Positions 21,321 through 31,930 of a stretch of DNA of 64,000 bases are shown piece by piece; the first letter of the stretch is position 1; each line of letters opens with the position of its first letter. The notes under the pieces were generated by a model. The model was not told where the DNA came from. It searched no databases and saw only the letters and a list, made by a program, of their open reading frames with translations. The DNA comes from Lysobacter changpingensis (GTDB lineage Bacteria > Pseudomonadota > Gammaproteobacteria > Xanthomonadales > Xanthomonadaceae), in NCBI RefSeq assembly GCF_017308985.1, contig NZ_JADWPE010000002.1, positions 372,001 to 436,000 of the forward strand, in the 5' to 3' direction. The translations under genes were made by a program, and so were the position numbers.

Positions 21321-22154
21321 TCAGACGCTCGATTCGAGGAAGCCGTTCTTCTTGGTGATGCGGTCCAGCTCCATCAGCGTCTCCAGCAGCGCGCGCATCT
21401 TCGGCAGCGGCCAGGCGTTGGGGCCGTCGGACAACGCTTCGTCCGGCACCGGATGGGTTTCCATGAAGATGCCGTCGATACCGACCGCGATTGCCGCGCG
21501 CGCCAGCACCGGCACGAACTCGCGCTGGCCGCCGCTCTTGCCGCCGGCGCCGCCGGGCAGCTGCACCGAATGCGTGGCGTCGAACACCACCGGACAGCCG
21601 GTGTCGCGCATCACGCTCAGCGAGCGCATGTCGCTCACCAGGTTGTTGTAGCCGAACGACACGCCGCGCTCGCAGGCCATGATCTGCGTGTTGCCGGTGG
21701 CTTTGGCCTTGTCGGTGACGTGCTTCATCTCCCACGGGGAGAGGAACTGGCCCTTCTTGATGTTCACCGGCTTGCCGGCGCGGGCCACGTTCTGGATGAA
21801 ATCGGTCTGTCGGCACAGGAAGGCCGGCGTCTGCAGCACGTCGACGACGGAGGCGACCTCCTGCATCGGCGTGTACTCGTGCACGTCGGTCAGCACCGGC
21901 ACGCCGATCTGGCGCTTCACTTCGGCCAGCACCTTCAGGCCTTCCTCCAGGCCCGGGCCGCGGAAACTCGTGCCCGAGGTGCGGTTGGCCTTGTCGAAGC
22001 TCGACTTGAAGATGAAGTTGATGCCGAGCTCGGAGGTGATTTCCTTCAGCTTGCCGGCGGTGTCGAGCTGCAGCTGCATCGACTCGATCACGCACGGACC
22101 GGCGATCAGGAAGAAGGGTTGGTCGAGGCCGACTTCGAATCCGCAGAGGTTCAT
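21321..22154 (-). CDS. kdsA: 3-deoxy-8-phosphooctulonate synthase KdsA
   Basis: KdsA condenses phosphoenolpyruvate and arabinose-5-phosphate to KDO-8-phosphate for LPS inner core. The 277-residue TIM barrel contains [56 protein letters not shown] and [23 protein letters not shown] holds the family's conserved loop; the cysteine preceding it and AGPC suggest attention to metal-dependent versus independent class, which I cannot settle. It lies between pyrG and eno, flanked on both sides by C-rich repeats, so these three genes may be uncoupled despite conserved order. Confidence 0.97.
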   Translation of the reverse strand: MNLCGFEVGLDQPFFLIAGPCVIESMQLQLDTAGKLKEITSELGINFIFKSSFDKANRTSGTSFRGPGLEEGLKVLAEVKRQIGVPVLTDVHEYTPMQEVASVVDVLQTPAFLCRQTDFIQNVARAGKPVNIKKGQFLSPWEMKHVTDKAKATGNTQIMACERGVSFGYNNLVSDMRSLSVMRDTGCPVVFDATHSVQLPGGAGGKSGGQREFVPVLARAAIAVGIDGIFMETHPVPDEALSDGPNAWPLPKMRALLETLMELDRITKKNGFLESSV

Positions 22155-22170
22155 TCGCTTCTTCGCTCTT

Positions 22171-22281
22171 GGCCCTCCCCTTCAAGGGGAGGGTTGGGTG
22201 GAGAGGGTGTTGCTTGTCGCGTTTCCGGCGGGGAGGGAAGCACCCTCCCCTCCCCCCGCCCTCCCCTTGAAGGGGAAGGAG
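22171..22281. repeat. CCCTCCCCTT-type palindromic repeat pair between kdsA and pyrG
   Basis: CCCTCCCCTTCAAGGGGAGGG (centre near 22183) and CCCTCCCCTTGAAGGGG (centre near 22269) are each near-perfect hairpins, about 85 bp apart in convergent arrangement. They could act as RNA terminators or 3' stabilisers of pyrG mRNA. The motif is of a type often dispersed in GC-rich genomes. Confidence 0.65.
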
Positions 22282-22288
22282 AAAAACA

Positions 22289-24019
<1,731 letters not shown>

Positions 24020-24094
24020 TCACGATGGCCGGCCGGCGGCACGATGGCGCCGCGAAAAGCGTATCCGTCGTCGCGTCGCGGAGCCGCCAACGAA

Positions 24095-24119
24095 AACGCC
24101 CCGCACGAGGCGGGGCGTT
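24095..24119 (-). terminator. Rho-independent terminator
   Basis: A 10-bp stem (24095-24104 and 24110-24119, 5-nt loop) is followed on the minus strand by TTTTCG. It lies 40 bp past the stop of the small secreted protein gene and so also insulates pyrG. Confidence 0.8.
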
Positions 24120-24158
24120 GTTCTTCCTGCAAACGGACGCGAACGGCTCGCGATCTTC

Positions 24159-24389
24159 TCAGCGATCGTCCTCTTCCTCCGGCTCGCGGGTCGGATCGGG
24201 CTTGCGGTCCTTGCCGGACTTGCCGGTGTCGGACTTGGGCGCGTCGGCCTTCTGCCCGGCCTTGCCGCGCGGCTCCTGCGACTGCGCGCTCTTCGCCTTG
24301 TCGGCCTGCGGCGGCTGTTGCTGGGCGAAGGCGGGCGTCGCCAGCGCGGCGGCGATCACGGCGGGAAGGACGAGCTTGCGGATGTTCAT
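24159..24389 (-). CDS. Small secreted low-complexity protein, unknown function
   Basis: This 76-residue protein has a Sec signal peptide cleaved probably after AFA (MNIRKLVLPAVIAAALATPAFA). The mature part is hydrophilic: Gln/Pro/Lys-rich, then alternating Lys and Asp/Ser (KSDTGKSGKDRKPD), ending in the acidic EEEDDR. Likely disordered in the periplasm or outside. I recognise no family. The clear signal peptide and a terminator 40 bp downstream support expression. Divergent from parE across 285 bp. Confidence 0.65.
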   Translation of the reverse strand: MNIRKLVLPAVIAAALATPAFAQQQPPQADKAKSAQSQEPRGKAGQKADAPKSDTGKSGKDRKPDPTREPEEEDDR

Positions 24390-24674
24390 CGGTACGACCT
24401 CCAGGGGGAGAGAAACGGCGCAGCGGGCGGGCCCGCGACGCTGGCGGGCACCCTACCCTCGCGGCGCCGAGCCTGCACTGAACGGGGGCGCCGGACCCGA
24501 TGTGGGGTGGCCGCCGCGCCAACACAAGGGGCGCCCAGGCGCGTCTCACCCGGCGTGACGGACGCCGGCGATGCTGACCGACCCTGCCGGCATTACACGC
24601 CGTGTTGAATTTCCGGCCCGGGCCACCGACCATCCCCGCTCCGCCTTGCACGTCGTCGAAGAAGTCGTCGAAGA

Positions 24675-26582
24675 ATGAGTTCCCGTTACAACGCCGCAGA
24701 CATCGAAGTCCTTTCCGGCCTTGACCCCGTCAAGCGCCGCCCCGGCATGTACACCGACACCGCGCGCCCGAACCACCTGGCGCAGGAAGTCATCGACAAC
24801 GCCGTCGACGAGGCGCTGGCCGGCCACGCGCGCACCATCGAGGTGACGCTGCACAGCGACGGCAGCTGCTCGGTGTCCGACGACGGCCGCGGCATGCCGG
24901 TGGACATCCACCCGGAGGAGAAGATCCCCGGCGTCGAGCTGATCCTCACCCGCCTGCACGCGGGCGGCAAGTTCAGCAACAAGAACTACACCTTCTCCGG
25001 CGGCCTGCACGGCGTCGGCGTGAGCGTGGTCAACGCGCTGTCGAAGCACGTGGAAGTGCGCATCAAGCGCGACGGCAACGAATACCGCATGACGTTCAAG
25101 GATGGCGACCGCGCCACGCCCCTGGAAGTCGTCGGCAGCGTCGGCAAGAAGAACACCGGCACGCGCGTGCATTTCTGGCCGGACGCGAAGTACTTCGACA
25201 CGCCCAGGTTCAACGCGCGCGCGCTGCGCCACCTGCTGCGCGCCAAGGCCGTGCTGTGCCCGGGCCTCACGGTGAAGCTGTTCGACGAAGCGACCGACGA
25301 GCGCAACGAGTGGTACTACGAGGACGGCCTGCGCGATTACCTGCGGGGCGAACTCGCCGAACGCGAACTGCTCCCGCCCGAACTCTTCGTCGGCAAGCTG
25401 ACCAAGGACACCGAGACCGCGGATTGGGCGGTGGCGTGGGTCGTGGAAGGCGAGCTGGTGCAGGAAAGCTACGTCAACCTCATCCCGACCGCGCAGCACG
25501 GCACGCACGTCAACGGCCTGCGCACCGGCTTCACCGATGCGCTGCGCGAGTTCTGCGACTTCCGCAACCTGCTGCCGCGCGGGGTGAAGCTCGCGCCGGA
25601 AGACGTGTGGGACCGCGTCGCCTTCGTGCTCAGCATCAAGATGACCGACCCGCAGTTCAGCGGGCAGACCAAGGAACGCCTGTCGTCGCGCCAGGCCGCC
25701 GCGTTCGTCGAAGGCGCCGCGCACGATGCGTTCTCGCTGTGGCTCAACCAGCACGTCGAACTGGGCGAGAAGATCGCGCAGCTGGCGATCGAGCGCGCCG
25801 CAGCGCGTTTGAAGACCGAAAAGCAGGTCGTCCGCAAGAAGATCACGCAGGGCCCCGCGCTGCCGGGCAAGCTGGCCGACTGCTCCAGCCAGGACCTCTC
25901 GCGCACCGAGTTGTTCCTGGTCGAAGGCGACTCGGCGGGCGGCAGCGCGCGCCAGGCCCGCGACAAGGATTTCCAGGCCATTCTTCCGTTGCGCGGCAAG
26001 ATCCTGAACACCTGGGAAGTCGCCTCCGGCAGCGTGCTCGCCTCGCAGGAAGTGCACGACCTCGCCGTCGCGATCGGTTGCGATCCGGGCAAGGACGATT
26101 TGTCGGGCCTGCGCTACGGCAAGGTGATCATCCTGGCCGACGCGGACTCCGACGGCCTGCACATCGCCACGCTGCTCAGCGCGTTGTTCCTCAAGCATTT
26201 CCCGTCGCTGGTCGCGGCCGGGCACGTGTTCGTCGCGATGCCGCCGCTGTTCCGCGTCGACGTGGGCAAGCACGTGTTCTACGCGCTGGACGAAGAGGAA
26301 AAGCGCATCCTGCTGGAGAAGATCGAGCGCGAGAAGGGCGACCGCAAGAAGGGCATGAGCGGCCAGGTCAACGTCACCCGCTTCAAGGGCCTGGGCGAGA
26401 TGAACCCCTCGCAGCTGCGCGAATCGACGATCCATCCGGACACGCGCCGGCTGGTGCAGCTCACTGTCGACGACGACACGCAGACGCATTCGCTGATGGA
26501 CATGCTGCTCGCCAAGAAGCGCGCGGGCGATCGCAAGCAGTGGCTCGAAACCAAGGGCGACCTGGCGACGCTGGAAGTCTGA
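24675..26582 (+). CDS. parE: DNA topoisomerase IV subunit B ParE
   Basis: ParE is the ATPase subunit of topoisomerase IV, which decatenates daughter chromosomes with ParC. The 635-residue protein has GHKL ATP-binding motifs (DNAVDEALAGH, SDDGRGMPV, SGGLHGVGVSVVNALS) and the TOPRIM motifs LVEGDSAGGSA and DADSDGLHI. Its length and the DTARPNHLAQEVIDN start favour ParE over the longer GyrB, which would carry a 170-residue insertion in gammaproteobacteria. parC is not adjacent. The 285 bp upstream are gene-free and should hold its promoter. Confidence 0.95.
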   Translation: MSSRYNAADIEVLSGLDPVKRRPGMYTDTARPNHLAQEVIDNAVDEALAGHARTIEVTLHSDGSCSVSDDGRGMPVDIHPEEKIPGVELILTRLHAGGKFSNKNYTFSGGLHGVGVSVVNALSKHVEVRIKRDGNEYRMTFKDGDRATPLEVVGSVGKKNTGTRVHFWPDAKYFDTPRFNARALRHLLRAKAVLCPGLTVKLFDEATDERNEWYYEDGLRDYLRGELAERELLPPELFVGKLTKDTETADWAVAWVVEGELVQESYVNLIPTAQHGTHVNGLRTGFTDALREFCDFRNLLPRGVKLAPEDVWDRVAFVLSIKMTDPQFSGQTKERLSSRQAAAFVEGAAHDAFSLWLNQHVELGEKIAQLAIERAAARLKTEKQVVRKKITQGPALPGKLADCSSQDLSRTELFLVEGDSAGGSARQARDKDFQAILPLRGKILNTWEVASGSVLASQEVHDLAVAIGCDPGKDDLSGLRYGKVIILADADSDGLHIATLLSALFLKHFPSLVAAGHVFVAMPPLFRVDVGKHVFYALDEEEKRILLEKIEREKGDRKKGMSGQVNVTRFKGLGEMNPSQLRESTIHPDTRRLVQLTVDDDTQTHSLMDMLLAKKRAGDRKQWLETKGDLATLEV

Positions 26583-26667
26583 TGCGGTAGACGGGGCTGG
26601 GGAGCCCCGGGCAACAACGCGCCGAGCACGACGCCGGCGCGAAAACTCATGGACACAAGGGGGAGTC

Positions 26668-28311
26668 GTGGCTTCGAGACACGCAGGGATTCTGGCCGCG
26701 GTACTGGTCGGCTTCGCGCTGGCCGGCTGTGGTGGCGGGGGTGGCAGCGACAGCGGAGACGACGGAGGCTCGTCGACCCCGCCGCCGGCGCCGGGCCCGA
26801 GCGGCACGGTGACGATCACGCCCAGGGGGCCGGTCACCGCGACCGCCACCGTCGGGGAAACGGCGACGGCGATCCTGGAAGGCACGTGGAAGGCGAGCGA
26901 CGGCGCCGCCGGCGCGCCGGTGCACCTGAAGGTGGTCGACCTCGGTGACGCCTTCAACGCGCCCGGCGTGAAACCGGCGCCAACGAACGGCACCTTCCGC
27001 TACGAGCTCGCGATCCGGAACGACCTGATCGCGGGAATGCACGCCGACCGGCTGCAGATCACCGCGTGCGCCGACACAGCCTGCTCGCAGACGTATGGCA
27101 CGCCGGTCCAGGTCGATTACCGCATCGAGATCACATCGCTCGGCGAGTGGGAAACGCTGATGCGCGATGCCTCGCACACCAGTTACGTGCCCACCCGGAT
27201 CGATCCGGCGCGATTGAAGCTGGCGTGGGAATGGACGGCGCCGATGGCGCCCTCGGCCGTTGAGAGCTACATCGCTCGTCCGACCACCACGAGCGGCTCG
27301 CTGCTGGTCATCAGCGGCAACACCATGAGCGATGGCAGCCAGCGCGGCTCCACGGTCGTCCAGTTCGATGAAGCCGATGGCACCTCGCGCTGGAACCGTC
27401 CGATTTCGGACGAATTGCACGGGGTCGCGCCCGGCAGCAACGGGAAACTGGTCTACCTCGCCAAGGTGGGCGGCAACGAGCTGATCACCGCACTCGACGG
27501 CAAAACGGGCGCAGTGGCCTTCACCTACGCCGAGACGACGCAGCCGCTCGCGACCACGCTGGCTCCCTCGCGTCGCGACGGCACCATGTACTTCTTCGCG
27601 GGCTACAACGGCGACGAACTCCACGCCGCCAACGCCGAAACCGGCGTGCGCGACTGGGCGATGCCGCGCGTGGGCCTGCTGTCGGCCACCCCGACGATCG
27701 ACGATACGTACGTGTATTACCCGGCCGGGCAGACGATCGAGATGCTGGATCGCAGGACTGGCGCCCACGTCGCCAGCATCTTCGACCCGTCGGCAGACGG
27801 AACGCCGCTTCCGGGATCGGGTGCGGTGGTGCTCGGTGGGCGGGGCAATCTGATCGCGCGCTCGTACCGCGACGGTTACGGTGCACGCCTGTCGAGCTTC
27901 AGCATCGCCGACCGCAGTTGGGAATGGACCACCACCTCCAACTACAACCAGTTCTTCGCCGTCGCGGACGGCGTGATCTACGCGCTTCGCGGAGGCTATT
28001 CGCTGACGCTCGATGCGATCGACGAACGCAACGGACAGGTGCTGTGGTCGTGGAGCCCGCCGGCGGAGTACGCCACCCAGAAGAACACCCTCGGGAACGT
28101 CGTGGCGACGCAAGGCATGGTGTTCTTCGGCACACAGGACAACACGGGCGGCACGAGTTGGGTGTGGGCGGTCGACACCGCGCAGCGCAAGGACGTCTGG
28201 CGCACGCCCGGCGCCGGCTACATCGTGATCTCCGGCAGCCGCACGGTGTACCTGTGCTCCGGCCCGCCGGGCGGCCTCATGAACCGCGTGCGCGCGTTGC
28301 GGATGCGGTGA
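26668..28311 (+). CDS. PQQ-like beta-propeller lipoprotein
   Basis: The 547-residue product has a signal peptide, lipobox (LAGC) and a Gly/Ser/Asp-rich tether. An Ig-like N-terminal domain (about residues 45-150) is followed by repeated beta-propeller blades with DGKTGAVAFTY, ANAETGVRDW, IDERNGQVLWSW and DTAQRKDVW. The blades resemble BamB/PQQ-dehydrogenase repeats, but I see no PQQ-binding residues, so it is probably a binding or structural protein. GTG at 26668 is the likely start, preceded by AAGGGGGAG. It is monocistronic, ending in a strong terminator. Confidence 0.75.
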   Translation: MASRHAGILAAVLVGFALAGCGGGGGSDSGDDGGSSTPPPAPGPSGTVTITPRGPVTATATVGETATAILEGTWKASDGAAGAPVHLKVVDLGDAFNAPGVKPAPTNGTFRYELAIRNDLIAGMHADRLQITACADTACSQTYGTPVQVDYRIEITSLGEWETLMRDASHTSYVPTRIDPARLKLAWEWTAPMAPSAVESYIARPTTTSGSLLVISGNTMSDGSQRGSTVVQFDEADGTSRWNRPISDELHGVAPGSNGKLVYLAKVGGNELITALDGKTGAVAFTYAETTQPLATTLAPSRRDGTMYFFAGYNGDELHAANAETGVRDWAMPRVGLLSATPTIDDTYVYYPAGQTIEMLDRRTGAHVASIFDPSADGTPLPGSGAVVLGGRGNLIARSYRDGYGARLSSFSIADRSWEWTTTSNYNQFFAVADGVIYALRGGYSLTLDAIDERNGQVLWSWSPPAEYATQKNTLGNVVATQGMVFFGTQDNTGGTSWVWAVDTAQRKDVWRTPGAGYIVISGSRTVYLCSGPPGGLMNRVRALRMR

Positions 28312-28316
28312 GCCCA

Positions 28317-28346
28317 AACGCCCCGCCGCGCAGGCGGCGGGGCGTT
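28317..28346 (+). terminator. Terminator after the beta-propeller lipoprotein
   Basis: A perfect 13-bp stem (28317-28329 and 28334-28346, 4-nt loop) begins with AA and ends with TT. It lies 6 bp after the stop codon and serves the plus-strand gene. Confidence 0.8.
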
Positions 28347-28422
28347 CCGGATGGATGCCTGGCTGCGCGGTGACGTCACGAGATCAGGCGCCAGGGAACC
28401 CGGCCGAGCGGCATCTCCCCAC

Positions 28423-28441
28423 GCGACGCAGCATGCGTCGC
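28423..28441 (-). terminator. Terminator-like hairpin after hutG
   Basis: An 8-bp perfect stem (28423-28430 and 28434-28441) has a 3-nt loop, 26 bp past the hutG stop. There is no T run, so it may end transcription only with help. Confidence 0.4.
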
Positions 28442-28466
28442 CCGTTCCAAGTCCGCGGCGTCTGCC

Positions 28467-29267
28467 TCAGCGCGAAAGCGTCGCCAGCAGCAGGTTGCGG
28501 ATCACCGCCTGCAATACCGCCGCCTTGCCGGCGTCGTACGCGAAGCTGTCCTCGTCCATGTAGTTGCGCTGGCTGACTTCCAGTTGCACCGCTTCAATGC
28601 CGCGCGCCACATCAGCGTAATGGCGCGTGATGTAGCCGCCCTTGAAGCGGCCGTTCACGACATGGTCGAAGTCGATCTGCCCCGCCAGCACGGCTTCAAG
28701 TCGCTGCTGCAGAGCGGGCGAACAGCTCGCGCCGCCGGACGTGCCGAGGTTGAGGTCCGGCAGGCGGCCTTCGAACAGGAACGGCAGGTCGCTGCCGCGG
28801 ATCGAATGACCTTCCCACAGCACGACGCGACCGTGCAGGGCGCGGATGCGTTCGATCTCGCCGGCCAGCGCCTCGTGGTACGGGCGCCAGTAACGTTCGA
28901 CGCGCTGCGCCACTTCCGCCTCGTCCGGGGCCTGCCCGTCCAGGTAGACCGGTTCGCCGGTGAACTGCACCGCCGGGCACAGGCCGGTGGTGTTCTGGCC
29001 AGGATAGAGCGAGGTGTCGTCCGGCGGGCGGTTCAGGTCGACCACGTAGCGCGAGTGGCGCGGCACGATGATCGACGCGCCCAGTTCGCGCGCGAAGTCG
29101 TACAGCACCGAGACGTGCCAGTCGGTGTCGGGCGCGCGACGTGCCGCCGGCACCATGCGCGCGGCCAGTTCCTCGGGAATGTGGCTGCCGTCGTGCGGCA
29201 GGCTCACCAGCAGCGGCGCGGTGCCGCGATGCAGGGTGAAGACGTCGGTGTCGTGCGAAACGTTCAT
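28467..29267 (-). CDS. hutG: N-formylglutamate deformylase HutG
   Basis: HutG hydrolyses N-formylglutamate to glutamate and formate, the last step of the HutF-HutG branch of histidine degradation. The 266-residue protein has the N-formylglutamate amidohydrolase fold: LVSLPHDGSHIPEEL (metal-binding His-Asp), RYVVDLNRPPDD, LWEGHSIRG and NGRFKGGYITRHY, ending in VQLEVSQRNYMDED. It is the last gene of an apparent operon DUF418-dehydrogenase-glutathione reductase-hutG (22-24 bp gaps). Other hut genes lie 24 kb (hutU) and 34 kb (hutF) away. Confidence 0.92.
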   Translation of the reverse strand: MNVSHDTDVFTLHRGTAPLLVSLPHDGSHIPEELAARMVPAARRAPDTDWHVSVLYDFARELGASIIVPRHSRYVVDLNRPPDDTSLYPGQNTTGLCPAVQFTGEPVYLDGQAPDEAEVAQRVERYWRPYHEALAGEIERIRALHGRVVLWEGHSIRGSDLPFLFEGRLPDLNLGTSGGASCSPALQQRLEAVLAGQIDFDHVVNGRFKGGYITRHYADVARGIEAVQLEVSQRNYMDEDSFAYDAGKAAVLQAVIRNLLLATLSR

Positions 29268-29289
29268 CGTAGGGTCTCGGTGCGCGCGC

Positions 29290-30639
29290 TCAGCGCATCA
29301 GCACCACTTCCTCGGCGCTGGTCGGATGGATGGCGACGGTGTCGCGCAGGTGGTCCAGGGTGATGCCGCGCTTGAGCGCGACGGCGAAGCCCTGGAGGAT
29401 CTCGTCGGCCGCTTCGCCGAGCAGGTGGATGCCGACGACGCGGCGCTCGTCGCCCACGCACACCAGCTTGAACAGGCTGCGCTGCGGAATGTCGGCGAGC
29501 GCGGCGAGCATCGGGCGGAATCCCGCGCGATAGACCTGCACCGCATCGCCATGCACTTCGCGCGCCTCGCGTTCGGTCAGCCCGACCTGCCCGATCGGCG
29601 GGTGCGAGAACACCACGGTCGGGATGTCGCGCGGATCCAGCAACGCGGTCGCGCCGCCGTACAGGCGGTCCATCAGCCGGCGCGCGGCGGCGATGGCGAC
29701 GGGCGTGAGCGGCGGATCGGGCGTGATGTCGCCCACCGCGAAGATGCCCTCGACGTTGGTCGCGTGCCGCACGTCCACGGCGACGTGGCCACCGACGTCG
29801 GTGGCCACGCCCGCGCGGTCGAGTTGGAGGCGCTCGCTGTTGGGCTTGCGGCCGGTGGCGAACAGCACCGCGTCGAACGGCCCGCTGAGCGATCCGTCGT
29901 CGCAGCGTACGCGCTTGCCGTCGTCTTCCAGCGCCGCGACGGAATGACCGAAATGCAGGTGGATGCCCGACTGCCGGTAGTCCTCGCCCAGTTGCAGTGC
30001 CAGTTCGTGATCGAAGCCGTTGAGCAGGCGATCACCGCGCACGAACAGCTCGACGCGACTGCCCAGCGCCTGCAGCAGGCCGGCCAGTTCGACCGCGACG
30101 TAGCCACCGCCGACGATCGCCACGCGTCCGGGCGCGGCGCGCCACTGGAAGAAATCGTCCGACACCGCGCCCCATTCGGCCCCCGGGATGGCGGGACGAT
30201 GCGGCCGACCGCCCGTGGCGATCAGGATGCGGGGTGCGCGCAACCGCGTGCCGTTCTCGCATTCGACCGTCTGCGCGTCGACGAAGTGGGCGAAGCTCGG
30301 CACGACCATGATGCCGGCCTCGTCGAGCCGACGACGGTAGCTGGCGTGGATGTTGGCGATGTAGCGCTCGCGATGGACGATGAACTCCGGCCAGTCGAGG
30401 GTCGCCGGCGGGATGTCGAAGCCGAGCGTCTGCGCCAGCCGGAGCCGGCCGGCGACGTCCGCCGCGAGCCACATCGCCTTCTTCGGCACGCAGCCCACGT
30501 TCACGCAGGTGCCGCCCAGCAGGTGCGGTTCCAGCAGCGCGACGCGCGCGCCATGCCCGGCCGCGCGGAACGCACCGGCGAGGCCGCCGGAGCCGCCGCC
30601 GATGACGATCAGGTCGAAACCGGTCGCGTCGATGTTCAT
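29290..30639 (-). CDS. gor: Glutathione-disulfide reductase
   Basis: This NADPH-dependent flavoenzyme regenerates reduced glutathione. The 449-residue protein has the FAD motif IGGGSGG (13-19), redox-active CVNVGC (Cys45/Cys50), the NADPH-binding GGGYVAVELAG with following basic residues (FVRGDRLL), a second FAD motif GIFAVGD and the C-terminal HPTSAEE with the catalytic His typical of glutathione rather than dihydrolipoamide enzymes. It sits between the FAD-dependent dehydrogenase and hutG with short gaps, so it is in their operon. Confidence 0.93.
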   Translation of the reverse strand: MNIDATGFDLIVIGGGSGGLAGAFRAAGHGARVALLEPHLLGGTCVNVGCVPKKAMWLAADVAGRLRLAQTLGFDIPPATLDWPEFIVHRERYIANIHASYRRRLDEAGIMVVPSFAHFVDAQTVECENGTRLRAPRILIATGGRPHRPAIPGAEWGAVSDDFFQWRAAPGRVAIVGGGYVAVELAGLLQALGSRVELFVRGDRLLNGFDHELALQLGEDYRQSGIHLHFGHSVAALEDDGKRVRCDDGSLSGPFDAVLFATGRKPNSERLQLDRAGVATDVGGHVAVDVRHATNVEGIFAVGDITPDPPLTPVAIAAARRLMDRLYGGATALLDPRDIPTVVFSHPPIGQVGLTEREAREVHGDAVQVYRAGFRPMLAALADIPQRSLFKLVCVGDERRVVGIHLLGEAADEILQGFAVALKRGITLDHLRDTVAIHPTSAEEVVLMR

Positions 30640-30663
30640 GTGCGAAGGCTCATGCGTGCGCGC

Positions 30664-31926
30664 TCACGAAAAGCGCTCGAGCGCGTAAGGCGCCGGATCG
30701 ATGTCCGGCCGGCGCCCGATGACGAGGTCGGCGACGAGCTGGCCGGTCGCCGCGCTCATGCTCACGCCCATCATGCCGTGACCGGTGGCGACGACGATGC
30801 GGTCGTTGCCGGGCACGCGGCCGATGATCGGCACGTCGTCGCAGCTCATCGGCCGCCAGCCGAACCATTGCTCCTGCTTCTGCGCGCCGTAGGGCTCGTG
30901 CAGGTATTCGCTCGCGCCGCGCTCCAGCGCGGCCAGGCGGCGCGGATTGAGCGTGTCGTCGTAGCCGCTGAATTCCATGGTGCTGCCCAGCCGGTAGCCA
31001 CTTTCCCACGCGGTCACGCAGACCTGGCGCTCGCGCAGCACCAGCGGCCGGCGCGGCACGCGCGAGGGCGTGGAGTACGTGATCGAGTAGCCCTTGCCGG
31101 GCTGGATCGCGCCTTTCAACGCCGGTGCGCCGATCGCATCGGCGAGCTTCGGCGACCACGCGCCCAGCGCCATCACCATCTCGCGGGCCGCCAGCTCGCC
31201 CTGCGAGGTGGACACGCGCACGCCGTCGCCGTCCTCGCGCACGCCGGTGAACGCGCAGTGTTCGACGATGGTGCCGCCGCGCGCCCGCACCACGCGCGCG
31301 AGTTCGCCGACGTAGCGGTCGGGTCGCAGCACCGCATCGCCATCGAAGCGGATCGCGCCGGCGACGCCGGGCTTCAGCGCCGGCTCCATCAGTTCGTATG
31401 TCGGGCCGTCCACCACGTCCACGCGCACGCCCAGCTCGCGCAGGAATCCGACTTCGTCCTGGAAATGCTCGAACTCGTGCGGATCGCGGAAGACGTAATC
31501 CTCGCCGGAATGGGCGAATTCGCAGGCCAGGCCGTAATCGCGTACCCAGTCGGCCAGGCGATCGCGCGAGTCGTTGAGGATGGCGGACTTGGCACGCGCA
31601 CTGCTGCGCCAGTCGCGGTCGTTGCAGCGGACCGCGAAGCGCAGCAGCCACGACCAGAGCGCGGGATCGAAACGCGGTGCGACGTACAGCGGCGCGTCGG
31701 GCGTGAGCATCCAGCGCAGCGCGCGCAGGACGACGCCGGGCGCGGCCAGCGGCGGTGCGTGGCTGGGCGTGATGGTGCCGCAATTGCCGTGCGAACTGCC
31801 GCCGCCGACGCGGCCGGCGTCGATCACGCGGACGCTTCGTCCGCTCTCCAGAAGAGCCAGGGCGCTGGCCAGACCGATCACGCCGGCGCCGACGATCACC
31901 ACATCTTCGCGCTGTTCCATGGGCAT
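30664..31926 (-). CDS. DadA-like FAD-dependent D-amino-acid dehydrogenase
   Basis: The 420-residue protein has the DAAO/DadA fold: N-terminal FAD-binding VGAGVIGLASALAL with DAGRVGGGSSHGNCG, central AREMVMALGAWSP, and C-terminal GWRPMSCDDVPIIG and GHGMMGVSMS. These fit D-amino-acid dehydrogenase family enzymes, which pass electrons to quinones; relatives in Xanthomonadaceae oxidise D-hydroxyproline, so the substrate remains open. The ATG at 31926 (MPMEQ) has GGAG at fair spacing. It begins 4 bp after the DUF418 gene ends and precedes the glutathione reductase gene. Confidence 0.82.
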   Translation of the reverse strand: MPMEQREDVVIVGAGVIGLASALALLESGRSVRVIDAGRVGGGSSHGNCGTITPSHAPPLAAPGVVLRALRWMLTPDAPLYVAPRFDPALWSWLLRFAVRCNDRDWRSSARAKSAILNDSRDRLADWVRDYGLACEFAHSGEDYVFRDPHEFEHFQDEVGFLRELGVRVDVVDGPTYELMEPALKPGVAGAIRFDGDAVLRPDRYVGELARVVRARGGTIVEHCAFTGVREDGDGVRVSTSQGELAAREMVMALGAWSPKLADAIGAPALKGAIQPGKGYSITYSTPSRVPRRPLVLRERQVCVTAWESGYRLGSTMEFSGYDDTLNPRRLAALERGASEYLHEPYGAQKQEQWFGWRPMSCDDVPIIGRVPGNDRIVVATGHGMMGVSMSAATGQLVADLVIGRRPDIDPAPYALERFS

Positions 31927-31930
31927 GAGT

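Noticed and set aside
24546-26993. Long minus-strand open frame opposite parE
   Set aside because: It is the antisense shadow of parE; composition is His/Arg/Gln-rich without any domain.
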